The notes under the pieces were generated by a model, which searched no databases, had not been told where the DNA came from, and saw nothing but the letters and a program-made list of their open reading frames with translations. Below, one piece after another: positions 7,467-16,079 of a stretch of 60,121 bases of DNA. The stretch is from Planctomycetota bacterium. Its GTDB lineage: Bacteria; Planctomycetota; SZUA-567; JAKLDR01. Made by a program: the position numbers and the translations under genes. The stretch spans positions 1 through 60,121 of the forward strand of contig JAKLDR010000016.1 of the NCBI GenBank assembly GCA_022703445.1, written 5' to 3'. The number at the start of each line of letters is the position of its first letter. Position 1 is the stretch's first letter.

Positions 7467-8882
7467 ATGACCGCAAGCTTCCGCTCCTTCGCTTTCCTGG
7501 CGGCGCTGCTGGGCTCGGCGGCGCTGCTCTGCGGCGGCTGCAGCACGGGCGGCTCCGGCGCGGCGACCAGCCCCGGCACGCTGACGACGCCTGCCGCCCC
7601 GCGCAGCCCGGCGCCCCCGGCTGTCACGCCGCCGACCGGCGAGCAGACCCCGGCGGGGGTCCCGGTCCGGCCGCCCGCCGCCGACCCGGCCCCGGCCCAG
7701 CCCGCGGGCCCCGGCCAACAGGGCCGCCTCACCCCGCCGGTCATGACCCGCAACGTGGTGGTGATCGGCTGGGACGGCGCCCAGCGCGAGCACGTCAAGG
7801 CCCTGCTGGAGAAGGCCAAGCTGCCGGAGCTGCAGCGGCTGCGCGCCGAGGGCACCATGGTGGACATCGACATCCACGGCACGACCGACACCAAGGCCGG
7901 CTGGAGCGAGATCCTCACCGGCTGCCGGGCCGAGACCACCGGCGTGCACGGCAACGCCCGCTTCGGGCCGATCCCGGCGGGCCTGACCCTCTTTGAGCGC
8001 CTCAAGCGGCACTACGGCGGCGACGGCGTCTTCACCGCCGCCGTGGTCGGCAAGCGCGTCCACGTCGACGCCGACGCCCCCCGCCGCGAGGCCACCGTGG
8101 TCGGCGACGTCGAGGACCCGGACGGCGCGGGCCCCGAGGCCGAGCGGGTCCAGGCCGACGCCGAGGGCCGGAAGGACGGCAAGAAGGCGCGGGTAATCGA
8201 GCCCGGCTCGAAGCTGGTCGTCGAGAACGGCGTCCAGTACCGGGAGTGGCCGGCCAAGCCCTTCTTCACCGCCCGGGAGGCCGGGCCGCGCGCCGGCCTG
8301 GACGTCTGGGTCAACGGGCTGGGCAGCAACGAGCGGGTGGGCGAACGCGCCCTCGAGCTCATCAAGCAGCAGAAGGACAGGCCCTTCTGCATCTTCGTTC
8401 ACTTCGCCGAGGTCGACCACCAGGGCCACAGGTTCGGGGAGAACTCCGACCAGTACACCGAGGCGCTGATCTCGTCCGACAAGTGGACCGGCCGGATCGT
8501 CGACCGCCTCCGGGAACTCAGGATCCTCGACCACACGCTGGTCTGCGTCACCGCCGACCACGGCTTCGACGAGGGCCGGCAGAGCCACCGCTCGGCGCCG
8601 TTCGTCTTCCTGGCGGCCAACGATCGCTCGGTGCTGCGCGCCGGAACCCGCACGGACATCACCCCGACGATCCTCGCGCTGCTCGGCCTGGACCCCGCCA
8701 AGGCCGACCCGCCGGTCGACGGGCGGACCCTCACCCGGCCGCTGCCCGAGGGCGAGAAGCTCCCGGCGGTCAAGTCCCAGCCCCCGCCCGGCCCGGCCCA
8801 GGGCGCCAAGCCCGGCAAGGCGGGCAAGGAGGGCAAGCCAGCCAAGGGCAAGGCCAACAGGAACGCCCCGGCAGCCCCGTAG
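7467..8882 (+). CDS. Alkaline-phosphatase-superfamily lipoprotein (phosphodiesterase/sulfatase-like)
   Basis: 471 residues. The N-terminus has a signal peptide ending in 'LLCGGC', a lipobox-like site, followed by a long Pro/Ala/Thr-rich linker (residues ~25-90). The catalytic domain begins '[15 protein letters not shown]' (metal-binding Asp) and contains '[14 protein letters not shown]' (candidate nucleophile Thr), '[13 protein letters not shown]' (metal-binding Asp/His) and '[14 protein letters not shown]' (Asp-His and His), the arrangement of type I phosphodiesterases and phosphonate hydrolases. It likely acts at the cell surface or in the periplasm. The C-terminal tail is Lys/Gly/Pro-rich and disordered. 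A weak TTGACC/GAGAAT promoter overlaps the end of the previous gene (7418-7445). Confidence 0.85.
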   Translation: MTASFRSFAFLAALLGSAALLCGGCSTGGSGAATSPGTLTTPAAPRSPAPPAVTPPTGEQTPAGVPVRPPAADPAPAQPAGPGQQGRLTPPVMTRNVVVIGWDGAQREHVKALLEKAKLPELQRLRAEGTMVDIDIHGTTDTKAGWSEILTGCRAETTGVHGNARFGPIPAGLTLFERLKRHYGGDGVFTAAVVGKRVHVDADAPRREATVVGDVEDPDGAGPEAERVQADAEGRKDGKKARVIEPGSKLVVENGVQYREWPAKPFFTAREAGPRAGLDVWVNGLGSNERVGERALELIKQQKDRPFCIFVHFAEVDHQGHRFGENSDQYTEALISSDKWTGRIVDRLRELRILDHTLVCVTADHGFDEGRQSHRSAPFVFLAANDRSVLRAGTRTDITPTILALLGLDPAKADPPVDGRTLTRPLPEGEKLPAVKSQPPPGPAQGAKPGKAGKEGKPAKGKANRNAPAAP

Positions 8883-8916
8883 ACTAACCGAGGTCCCCAG
8901 CGGAAGGAATCGAGCC

Positions 8917-9468
8917 ATGAAGCAGCCCCACCGCTCCACCACCATCCTGGCCGTGCGCCGCGGCGGCGAGATCGCCCTGGCGGCCGACGGCCAGGTGACC
9001 CTCGGCGACCAGGTGATCAAGGCCCGGGCCGCCAAGCTACGGCGGCTGGGCGGCGGCCGGGTGCTGGTCGGCTTCGCCGGGGCGGCGGCCGACGGCCTGG
9101 CGCTGATCGAGCGCTTCGAGAAGCGCCTGGAGGAGCACGCCGGCTCGGTCCGCCGCGCGGCGGTGGAACTGGCCAAGGACTGGCGCACCGACCGCAGCCT
9201 GCGCCGGCTGGAGGCCGTGCTGGTGGTCGCCGGGGCCGAGGGCATGCTCATGATCGGCGGCTCCGGCGACGTGCTGGAGCCCGACGACGACACCCTCTCG
9301 GCCGGGTCCGGCGGCGGCTACGCGCGGGCCGCGGCCCGGGCGCTCCTGTCGGCCGCACCGAAGCTCTCTGCGTCCGAGGTTGCCAGACAGGCCCTGGGCA
9401 TCGCCGCGGACATCTGCATCTACACCAACCGCGAGATCGCCGTCGAGACGGTCCGGACGGGGGCCTGA
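8917..9468 (+). CDS. hslV: ATP-dependent protease peptidase subunit HslV
   Basis: 183 residues. The catalytic N-terminal threonine follows a short propeptide (MKQPHRS before TTILAVRR). Further family marks are '[17 protein letters not shown]' and '[18 protein letters not shown]', with '[14 protein letters not shown]' near the end. HslV forms a two-ring dodecamer that degrades proteins unfolded by HslU. The ATG is preceded by GGAAGGAA. The hslU start is 2 nt after the hslV stop, so the two are one operon and probably coupled. Confidence 0.97.
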   Translation: MKQPHRSTTILAVRRGGEIALAADGQVTLGDQVIKARAAKLRRLGGGRVLVGFAGAAADGLALIERFEKRLEEHAGSVRRAAVELAKDWRTDRSLRRLEAVLVVAGAEGMLMIGGSGDVLEPDDDTLSAGSGGGYARAAARALLSAAPKLSASEVARQALGIAADICIYTNREIAVETVRTGA

Positions 9469-9470
9469 CC

Positions 9471-10844
9471 GTGGCCGCCTCCGCCGACCCTTCCGGCCTG
9501 CGCGACCTGACCCCGCGGCAGATCGTCGCGGCGCTCGACCGCCACATCGTCGGCCAGGCGGCCGCCAAGCGCGCCGTGGCCGTGGCGCTCCGCAACCGCT
9601 GGCGCCGGCAGCGCCTGCCCGCGGAGCTCCGCGACGAGGTCGCGCCCAAGAACATCCTGATGGTCGGGCCGACCGGCGTGGGCAAGACCGAGGTGGCCCG
9701 CCGCCTGGCCGGGCTGGTGGGCGCGCCCTTCATCAAGGTGGAGGCCACCAAGTACACCGAGGTGGGCTACGTCGGCCGCGACGTGGAGAGCATGATCCGC
9801 GACCTGGTCAAGGCCGCGGTCTCCGAGGAGGAGCGCGCCGCCCGGGAGGCCGTGCGCGAACAGGCCGCCGCGGCCGCCGAGGACCGCCTCCTGGACGCGC
9901 TGCTGCCGGCGCCCCGGAGCCCGTCGTCGGCCGCCGCGCCCTCCGCCGCCCCGGCCGCCGGCGCGGCCACCCGGGAGCGCCTCAGGAAGAAGCTCCGCGC
10001 CGGCGAGCTCGACAGCCGCGAGGTCGAGGTGGAGGTCCGCTCCGCGGCCCCGAACCTGGCCGGGCTCTTCTCCGGGATGGGCGACGCCGAGGCCGCCGGC
10101 GAACTGCAGGACGCCATGGAGAGCATGATGCCCCGGCGCAGCGCGCGCCGGAAGCTGAGCGTGGCCGAGGCCCGCCGGCTGCTGGCCGAGGAGTGCGCCG
10201 CCGACCTGGTCGACCGCGAGGCGGCCGTCCGGCTGGCGCTGGACAAGGCCCAGAACCTGGGCATCGTCTTCATCGACGAGATCGACAAGGTCGTCGGCCG
10301 GAGCTCCGGCGGCTCCGGGCCGGACGTCAGCCGCGAGGGGGTGCAGCGCGACCTGCTGCCCTTCATCGAGGGCGCCAGCGTCTCCACCCGCTGGGGCATG
10401 GTCCGGACCGACCACATCCTGTTCATCGCCGCCGGGGCCTTCAGCCAGGCCAAGCCCTCCGACCTGATGCCCGAGCTGCAGGGCCGGCTGCCCATCCGCG
10501 TGGAGCTCAAGCCCCTGGGCGTCGCCGACTTCGAGCGCATCCTGACCGAGCCGGCCGGCGCGCTCACCAAGCAGGCCGCCGCCCTCATGGCCACCGAGGG
10601 CGTGGCGCTGACCTTCAAGCCGGAGGCGATCCGGCGCATCGCCGAGATCGCCGCGGAGGCCAACGCCCGCGCCCAGAACACCGGCGCCCGCCGGCTGGCC
10701 ACGGTCATGGAGAAGCTCCTCGAGGACCTGTCCTTCGACGCCTCGGAGCGCTCTGGGGAAAAGGTGGTCGTCGACCGCAGGATGGTCGACGAGCGCCTGG
10801 CCGGCATCGTCGAGGACGCGGACGTCACCAGGTTCATCCTCTGA
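9471..10844 (+). CDS. hslU: ATP-dependent protease ATPase subunit HslU
   Basis: 457 residues from a GTG at 9471. The AAA+ core shows Walker A 'GPTGVGKTE', the HslU-specific 'KVEATKYTEVGYVGRDVES' and Walker B 'GIVFIDEIDKV'. The I-domain (about residues 130-240) is rich in Ala and Pro, longer and less conserved than usual. Near the end 'NTGARRL' (sensor 2 Arg) and the C-terminal 'DEDADVTRFIL'-like tail end match HslU, whose C-terminus inserts into HslV (here the protein ends in ADVTRFIL). It unfolds substrates and feeds them into HslV. Confidence 0.97.
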   Translation: MAASADPSGLRDLTPRQIVAALDRHIVGQAAAKRAVAVALRNRWRRQRLPAELRDEVAPKNILMVGPTGVGKTEVARRLAGLVGAPFIKVEATKYTEVGYVGRDVESMIRDLVKAAVSEEERAAREAVREQAAAAAEDRLLDALLPAPRSPSSAAAPSAAPAAGAATRERLRKKLRAGELDSREVEVEVRSAAPNLAGLFSGMGDAEAAGELQDAMESMMPRRSARRKLSVAEARRLLAEECAADLVDREAAVRLALDKAQNLGIVFIDEIDKVVGRSSGGSGPDVSREGVQRDLLPFIEGASVSTRWGMVRTDHILFIAAGAFSQAKPSDLMPELQGRLPIRVELKPLGVADFERILTEPAGALTKQAAALMATEGVALTFKPEAIRRIAEIAAEANARAQNTGARRLATVMEKLLEDLSFDASERSGEKVVVDRRMVDERLAGIVEDADVTRFIL

Positions 10845-10859
10845 GCCGGCCACGGCGCC

Positions 10860-10888
10860 TTGACAGCCTCCCGCCGGCGGGCTAGTCT
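10860..10888 (+). promoter_or_regulatory. Promoter of the pseudopilin gene
   Basis: TTGACA (10860-10865), 17-nt spacer, TAGTCT (10883-10888). The spacer is a GC-rich imperfect palindrome (CCCGCCGGCGGG). The leader is only ~12 nt and includes GGAGG. Confidence 0.6.
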
Positions 10889-10906
10889 GCTCGATGGAGG
10901 GGTTCC

Positions 10907-11521
10907 ATGGCCATGTATCCCGCCGCAGCCCGCCGCCGGCGCGCCTTCACGCTCATCGAGCTCCTGGTGGTCATGTCGATCATCTGCCTGCTGATGGGGC
11001 TGGTCTTCGGCGTGGCCACGGCCGTGAAGCGCAAGAGCGAGAACCTTCAGGTCATCGCGCTCCTGGGCAGCCTGAAGACCGGCGTCGAGATCTTCCAGAA
11101 CGACTTCCGCTGCCTGCCCTGGACCCAGCCGTCGGCCGTCGGGCCCGGGACGGTCATCGATCCGGCCGACGTCTACGCCGAGCTGCGCGGACTGCCGGGG
11201 GCGAGCATCAACCGCACGCGGGACTGCCTGGAGGGAGTCTCGCCGCGGGCGATCAAGGTGGTCAACGGCCGGCCGCGCCTGCAGGACCCCTGGGGCTCGG
11301 ACATCGTCTTCCGGGTCGACCCCCGCGGGCTGCGCCCGGTGTTCTGGTCGCGCGGCCGGGACCGGGTCGACGACACCAATTTCGAGGATCCTCCGGCCTC
11401 GTACACCGACTACGCCCCGCCGCCGCCCCCGGCGGCCTACTCCGACCCGCTCAAGTACCCGCGCGCCTACTTCTACCTGGGCGACGGCCGCAGCCGCGGG
11501 GACGACAAGAGCAGCCTCTGA
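10907..11521 (+). CDS. Type II secretion/type IV-pilus-like pseudopilin
   Basis: 204 residues with a class III (prepilin) leader: a short basic segment ending 'RRRRAF|TLIELLVVMSII', i.e. cleavage before the Phe-equivalent position by prepilin peptidase and a following hydrophobic helix. The C-terminal domain contains 'DPWGSDIVFRVDP', the calcium-site-like DPWGxxY/I pattern of GspG-type pseudopilins, followed by a proline-rich tail and 'YFYLGDGRSRGDD'. It likely assembles into a periplasmic pseudopilus or acts as a minor subunit. No other secretion genes are next to it, which is common for the many orphan pseudopilins of planctomycetes. GGAGG precedes the ATG. Confidence 0.9.
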   Translation: MAMYPAAARRRRAFTLIELLVVMSIICLLMGLVFGVATAVKRKSENLQVIALLGSLKTGVEIFQNDFRCLPWTQPSAVGPGTVIDPADVYAELRGLPGASINRTRDCLEGVSPRAIKVVNGRPRLQDPWGSDIVFRVDPRGLRPVFWSRGRDRVDDTNFEDPPASYTDYAPPPPPAAYSDPLKYPRAYFYLGDGRSRGDDKSSL

Positions 11522-11604
11522 CCCCGGCTTCGCACGCCTCCCCTGAAACCGACGGCCTGACGCCCCCCTGATGAGGCGGCTGGCCCGCATGCCTCCCGGA
11601 AAAG

Positions 11605-11635
11605 CCCGGGGCGCGCCTCGTCGGCGCGCCCCGGG
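11605..11635 (-). terminator. Intrinsic terminator of ftsK
   Basis: A perfect 13-bp GC stem (CCCGGGGCGCGCC / GGCGCGCCCCGGG) with a 5-nt loop. Read on the minus strand it is followed by CTTTTCC, and it starts 27 nt after the ftsK stop codon. It also lies between two convergent genes and may act on both strands, though only the minus direction has a T-run. Confidence 0.75.
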
Positions 11636-11661
11636 ACGGTTCCGCGCTGAGTTCCGCCGCT

Positions 11662-14600
11662 TCAGGCCAGCCGCTGGCTCTCCGAGGTGGCCAGTTCGGC
11701 GCCCTCCTCCTCCTCCGCACCGGCGTCGACATCGGCCGCCTCGGGCTCCGGCGGTTCCTCGCCGGCGTCGTCGGAGGCCGCCCCGCGCGGCCCGCGCTCG
11801 TCGGCGCGCTGACCGGCCATCCCGCCCCTGGCCGGAGCGGCGCCGGGCGCGTTGCCCAGGCCCGCCTCCCACTGCTCGAGGGTGACCAGGATGTCGCGGG
11901 GCTTCGACCCGCGGTAGGGGCCCAGGATGCCGCGCTCGGCCATCATGTCGATCAGCTTGGCGGCGCGGGTGTAGCCCGTGCCCAGCCGCCGCTGGAGGAG
12001 CGACACCGACCCGCGCTGGGTCTCCAGCACCACCCGGACGGCCTCGTCGTAGAGGTCGTCGCGGAAGTCGGCGGTGTTGCCCTCGCCCGAGCCGCCGCCC
12101 TCGCCGGAGAGGGTCGACTCCAGGTCCGGGGCGAACTCCGGCTCGGCCTGGCGCTTGGACCACTCCACGATGCGGTTGACCTCGTCGTCGGAGACGTAGG
12201 TGCCCTTGGCCCGGACCAGCGCCGCCGAGGTGGGCGGCAGGTAGAGCATGTCGCCCATGCCCATGAGCTTCTCCGCGCCGTTCTGGTCGATGATCGTGCG
12301 GCTGTCGACCTTGCTCGACACCTGGAAGGCGACGCGCGCGGGCATGTTGGCCTTGATCAGGCCGGTGACCACGTCGACCGACGGGCGCTGGGTGGCCAGG
12401 ATGATGTGGATGCCCACGCCGCGCGACTTCTGCGCCAGGCGCGTGATGGCCATCTCGATCTCCTTGCCGGCCAGCATCATCAGGTCGGCCAGCTCATCGA
12501 TGATCAGCACCAGGTACGGCATCTGCTCGCGGAAGCGCTCCGGCTCCTCGTCGCCGGCGGCCTCGGCCTTGGCCGCGCGCTCGTCGACCGGCATGCGGTT
12601 GAAGCGGGCGATGTCGCGGACCCCGACCTCGCTGAGCATGGCGTAGCGCTCGTCCATCTTGCGCAGCGCCCACTCGAAGACCCCCACGGCGCGCTTCATG
12701 TCGGTCACCACCGGGGCGACCAGGTGGGGGATGCCGCGGTAGCAGGCCATCTCCACCATCTTGGGGTCGACCATGAGCATGCGCACGTCCGCGGGGCTCT
12801 TGGTCATCAGGATGGTGCTGATGAACGAGTTCAGGCAGACCGACTTGCCCGAGCCCGTGGCGCCGGCCACCAGCAGGTGCGGCATGCGGGCCAGGTCCTC
12901 CATGAGGATGGCCCCGGCGGCGTCGCGGCCCATGACCACCGGCACGGCCATGTCCTTGGCCCGGGCGCGGAACTCCTTGCTCTCCAGCAGCGGCCGGAGG
13001 CGCACCACCTCGCGCTCGGTGTTGGGCACCTCGATGCCGATGGAGTCCTTGCCGGGGATGGGAGCGATGATCCGGACGTTGGGGGCCTTCATGGCCATGG
13101 CCAGGTTGTCGGCCAGCTCCATGACGCGCTGGACGCGGATGCCGGGGGCCAGCTCCAGCTCGTAGATGGTCACCGCCGGCCCGCGGTCGATGGACACCAG
13201 GCGGGTCTGGATCTTGAACTCCTTGAGCGTGTCGGTGACCACCTGGCCGCGACGGGCCAGGACCTCGTTGGTGACCTGGGCCTGGCTCTCGACCCTGTCG
13301 AGCAGGTCGACCTCCGGGAGCTTGTAGTCGATCTCAGCCAGCGCCGGCTTGGCCGGGGCGCGCTGCGAGACCTTGGCGGCGGCCGGAGGCTGGGGCCGGG
13401 CGGACGGCTTGGGAGCCGGCGGGTCCTTCATGACCCGGGCCGGAGTGTTGACGGCGTCGGCCATCTGGCGGACGATCGGCTCGGGCGCTTCGGCCGCGGC
13501 CTTGGCCCCCTCCGCCTCGGCTCCGGATGCGGCCTCCGCGCCGCGGGCGGCCGCGGGACGGGCGGACTCCCTGGCGGGGCCCGAGGCGGCGACGGCGGCG
13601 GCTGCCGCGGCGGACTTCCTCTCCTCTTTGTCCGGCTTGGGCGGAGCGGCCTCGACCTTGGACGCGGCGATGGCCGCGGCGGCGGCCGCCGCCGGCTCGG
13701 GCTTCTTGCGCTCGATCTTGTCGGGCCGGACCGTCCCCTCGGCCGGGGTGTTGGCCCGGGCCAGGAGGGCGGCGATCTCGCGCTTCTCGCGCTCGGCCTC
13801 GGCCGCCGGCGATGGCGCCGCGGCGGGCTCGGTGACGCGGGCGATCTTGATGAGCGGGGCGGGGGCGGACGCCGGCGCGTCGGCCGGGGCGGCGGCCCGG
13901 CCCTTGCGCAGCTCGGCCTCGGGCTGGCCGAAGGTGGCCCGGACGCTGGGGACCTTCTCGCGGTCGCGCCGCGCCGGGGCGACGGCCGCCTCGGGCTCGG
14001 GCACGAAGCGCGCCGATCCGGATGAGCCGGAGGCGCCGGCGCCGGCGATGGCCGGAGCCATGTCCTCGGAACCGCCGTCCCCGGACAGCCCGCCGGCCGC
14101 GCGGCTGCCCAGAGCCCGCCGCATCAGGGCCAGGGCCCACCGGCCGATGGCCGAGAGCATCCAGTCCACCAGCCGCTCGGAGATGAGCACGAGCGAGAGG
14201 AAGAGTATTCCGCCGATCAGGAAGTAGCTGCCCAGCGCGCCGGCGAAGGCCACCATGTACTCCGCCGAGAGGGCGCCGAGCAGCCCTCCGGCCCGCCCGG
14301 ACCCGGCCGGCACGGCCAGGCCGGCGACCGCGTCGTGCAGCCAGCCGCCGCCGTAGGACATCACGCCGAAGAGCGAGCAGAGGCCCAGGATGAACAGGGC
14401 CGCGCCGGACAGAACCCGCCACTGCTGCGCGAAGCGCCGGCGGGCCAGGACGTGCACGCCCCAGGCCACGGGCAGGAGGGGCAGGATCCAGCCGGTCAGG
14501 CCGTACAGGCTCACCAGGTGGTAGGCGACGTTGGCGCCCAGCCAGCCGCAGGGGTTCTGGGTGCCGTGCCCGGCCACCCGGTTGCTCATGAACAGGTTGG

Positions 14601-14748
14601 GGTCGTCGGGGTGATAGCCGACGACGCTGGCGAAGGCGAAGAAGCCCAGGGCCATGGCCGCGGCGCCCCACAGCATGGTCGCGGTCGTTCTCTTGGCGCC
14701 GGATTCCTTCGCGACGCCTTCCCTGACGTCCTTCTTTTTCTTCTTCAT
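11662..14748 (-). CDS. ftsK: DNA translocase FtsK/SpoIIIE
   Basis: 1028 residues. The start is taken at the ATG of MKKKKKD (14748); upstream codons in frame lie in AT-rich intergenic DNA. The N-terminal domain has four to five membrane helices (about residues 20-240). A long Ala/Pro/Glu linker (about 250-520) is followed by the alpha-beta motor: Walker A 'VAGATGSGKS', the 'MVDPKMVE' segment, Walker B 'LVLIIDELADLMM', and 'ILATQRPSVDVVTGLIKAN'. The gamma winged-helix domain ('GSVSLLQRRLGTGYTRAAKLIDMME'-like, here residues ~930-990) reads the polar KOPS sites. It pumps chromosome DNA through the division septum. The very Ala-rich linker is long even for FtsK. An additional acidic tail ends the protein. 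Confidence 0.97.
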   Translation of the reverse strand: MKKKKKDVREGVAKESGAKRTTATMLWGAAAMALGFFAFASVVGYHPDDPNLFMSNRVAGHGTQNPCGWLGANVAYHLVSLYGLTGWILPLLPVAWGVHVLARRRFAQQWRVLSGAALFILGLCSLFGVMSYGGGWLHDAVAGLAVPAGSGRAGGLLGALSAEYMVAFAGALGSYFLIGGILFLSLVLISERLVDWMLSAIGRWALALMRRALGSRAAGGLSGDGGSEDMAPAIAGAGASGSSGSARFVPEPEAAVAPARRDREKVPSVRATFGQPEAELRKGRAAAPADAPASAPAPLIKIARVTEPAAAPSPAAEAEREKREIAALLARANTPAEGTVRPDKIERKKPEPAAAAAAAIAASKVEAAPPKPDKEERKSAAAAAAVAASGPARESARPAAARGAEAASGAEAEGAKAAAEAPEPIVRQMADAVNTPARVMKDPPAPKPSARPQPPAAAKVSQRAPAKPALAEIDYKLPEVDLLDRVESQAQVTNEVLARRGQVVTDTLKEFKIQTRLVSIDRGPAVTIYELELAPGIRVQRVMELADNLAMAMKAPNVRIIAPIPGKDSIGIEVPNTEREVVRLRPLLESKEFRARAKDMAVPVVMGRDAAGAILMEDLARMPHLLVAGATGSGKSVCLNSFISTILMTKSPADVRMLMVDPKMVEMACYRGIPHLVAPVVTDMKRAVGVFEWALRKMDERYAMLSEVGVRDIARFNRMPVDERAAKAEAAGDEEPERFREQMPYLVLIIDELADLMMLAGKEIEMAITRLAQKSRGVGIHIILATQRPSVDVVTGLIKANMPARVAFQVSSKVDSRTIIDQNGAEKLMGMGDMLYLPPTSAALVRAKGTYVSDDEVNRIVEWSKRQAEPEFAPDLESTLSGEGGGSGEGNTADFRDDLYDEAVRVVLETQRGSVSLLQRRLGTGYTRAAKLIDMMAERGILGPYRGSKPRDILVTLEQWEAGLGNAPGAAPARGGMAGQRADERGPRGAASDDAGEEPPEPEAADVDAGAEEEEGAELATSESQRLA

Positions 14749-14858
14749 GCCTGAGGCCCCTGACCAGTCAGACCGCGCCCATGGCCGGCCGGAGCCCACG
14801 GGGCTCCAGCCGCACTTTCCAGGCACCCGGTCCGCAGACGCGGCCGGGTCCCGGAGGC

Positions 14859-14874
14859 TATCAGATATATATCG
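14859..14874. promoter_or_regulatory. AT-rich island between divergent ftsK and M50 genes
   Basis: TATCAGATATATATCG, which includes the perfect palindrome GATATATATC, is the only AT-rich tract in the 257-nt divergent spacer, so it is the likeliest place for promoter or operator elements. No clear -35 box is visible on either strand. Confidence 0.3.
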
Positions 14875-15005
14875 ACCAGCGAAAGGTGCGGCTGGAGCCC
14901 AATATGCGTGCGGACATGCCGCCTGGCTGCGCGCAACCCGCGGAGGTGCAGACTCTTGCGCCACCGTCCTTGACGCTGGCGCGGCCGCGAAGAGAATCCC
15001 CGGCG

Positions 15006-16064
15006 ATGCCTGCACTGGAATCTCCGGCTCCCCCTCCGGCCGGGCCGGATCCGGCGTCCCCCGCCGCCGACGGCGCGGGGCCCGGCTTCCGCCTGTCGGC
15101 CGCGGCCATACTCGAGGCCGCCAGGGCGGCCGAGCGCGCCGAGGTGCTGGCCGAGGTCGGCCTGCTGCGCGCCGAGACCTCCGGCCGGATGCGCAAGGTC
15201 CTGACGCTGGTGATCTCCTTCGCGCTCTTCATGGCCGCGGCCAGGTACTTGGGCAACCCGTTGGAGTGGCTGATCGCCGTGGCCGCGGCCGTGATCGTCC
15301 ACGAGGCCGGGCACTACGCGGGGATGCGCCTGTTCGGCTACAGCGACGTGCGCATGTTCTTCATCCCCTTCGTGGGCGGGGCCGTGTCCGGCCGGAGCGG
15401 CGGGGTCGCCGGCTGGAAGCGGGCGACGGTGGCGCTGCTCGGCCCGGTGCCCGGGCTGCTGCTCGGCCTGGCCGGCGCGGCGCTCTCCCTGCTCCTGCCC
15501 GCGCCGGAGCCGGTGCTGTACCGGCTGTCCTGGGCCTTCCTGCTGATCAACGCCTCGAACCTCCTGCCCCTGCTGCCGCTCGACGGCGGCCGGCTGGTCC
15601 AGGACGTGCTCTTCTCCCGGAACCGGTTCCTCGACGCGGCCTTCCGCGCGGGGAGCGGGCTGCTCTTCCTCGGCGCCGGGCTGGCCATGTGGCGCGCCGG
15701 GCTCAAGGGCTGGTGGGTGCCGCCCCTCTTCGGCCTGGTGGTGCTGGCCGGCGCGCCCGGCGCGCTCCAGTTCGGGCGGATGCTGGCCCGGCTGCGCCCG
15801 GAGCTCGGCGAGCTGGCGGCGGCCGGCTCCGGGGAGATCCCGCCCGAGGCCGCCGACCGGCTGATCGCCGAGGTGCGCCGCGAGAACCCCCGCCTGCCCG
15901 ACGCGCGCGCCGTGGCCTGGCGCGTCGACCTGCTCTGGGACCGGCTGCTGGTCCGGCCGCCCGGCCCGGCGGCGGCCGCGGCCTTCCTGGCCATCCAGCT
16001 CCTGGGCCTGCTGGCCGGCTGCGGCGGCGCCATGGTCCTGGCCATGGCCGCCGCCCGGCACTGA
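15006..16064 (+). CDS. M50-family (site-2-protease-like) membrane metallopeptidase
   Basis: About 352 residues from the ATG at 15006; the frame is open further upstream but lacks coding character. A cytoplasmic helical N-terminus precedes five to six membrane helices. The zinc motif is 'VIVHEAGHYAGMRLFGY' (HExxH) and the third ligand motif is 'NLLPLLPLDGGRL' (N..PLDGG), both typical of S2P/SpoIVFB-type intramembrane proteases. Proteins of this group cut membrane-spanning substrates such as anti-sigma factors, but no such partner is adjacent. A cytosolic segment with 'ADRLIAEVRREN' lies between the last two membrane helices. The VWA gene follows 15 nt later, so they are likely co-transcribed. 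Confidence 0.85.
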   Translation: MPALESPAPPPAGPDPASPAADGAGPGFRLSAAAILEAARAAERAEVLAEVGLLRAETSGRMRKVLTLVISFALFMAAARYLGNPLEWLIAVAAAVIVHEAGHYAGMRLFGYSDVRMFFIPFVGGAVSGRSGGVAGWKRATVALLGPVPGLLLGLAGAALSLLLPAPEPVLYRLSWAFLLINASNLLPLLPLDGGRLVQDVLFSRNRFLDAAFRAGSGLLFLGAGLAMWRAGLKGWWVPPLFGLVVLAGAPGALQFGRMLARLRPELGELAAAGSGEIPPEAADRLIAEVRRENPRLPDARAVAWRVDLLWDRLLVRPPGPAAAAAFLAIQLLGLLAGCGGAMVLAMAAARH

Positions 16065-16079
16065 GGAGGACGGCGACCC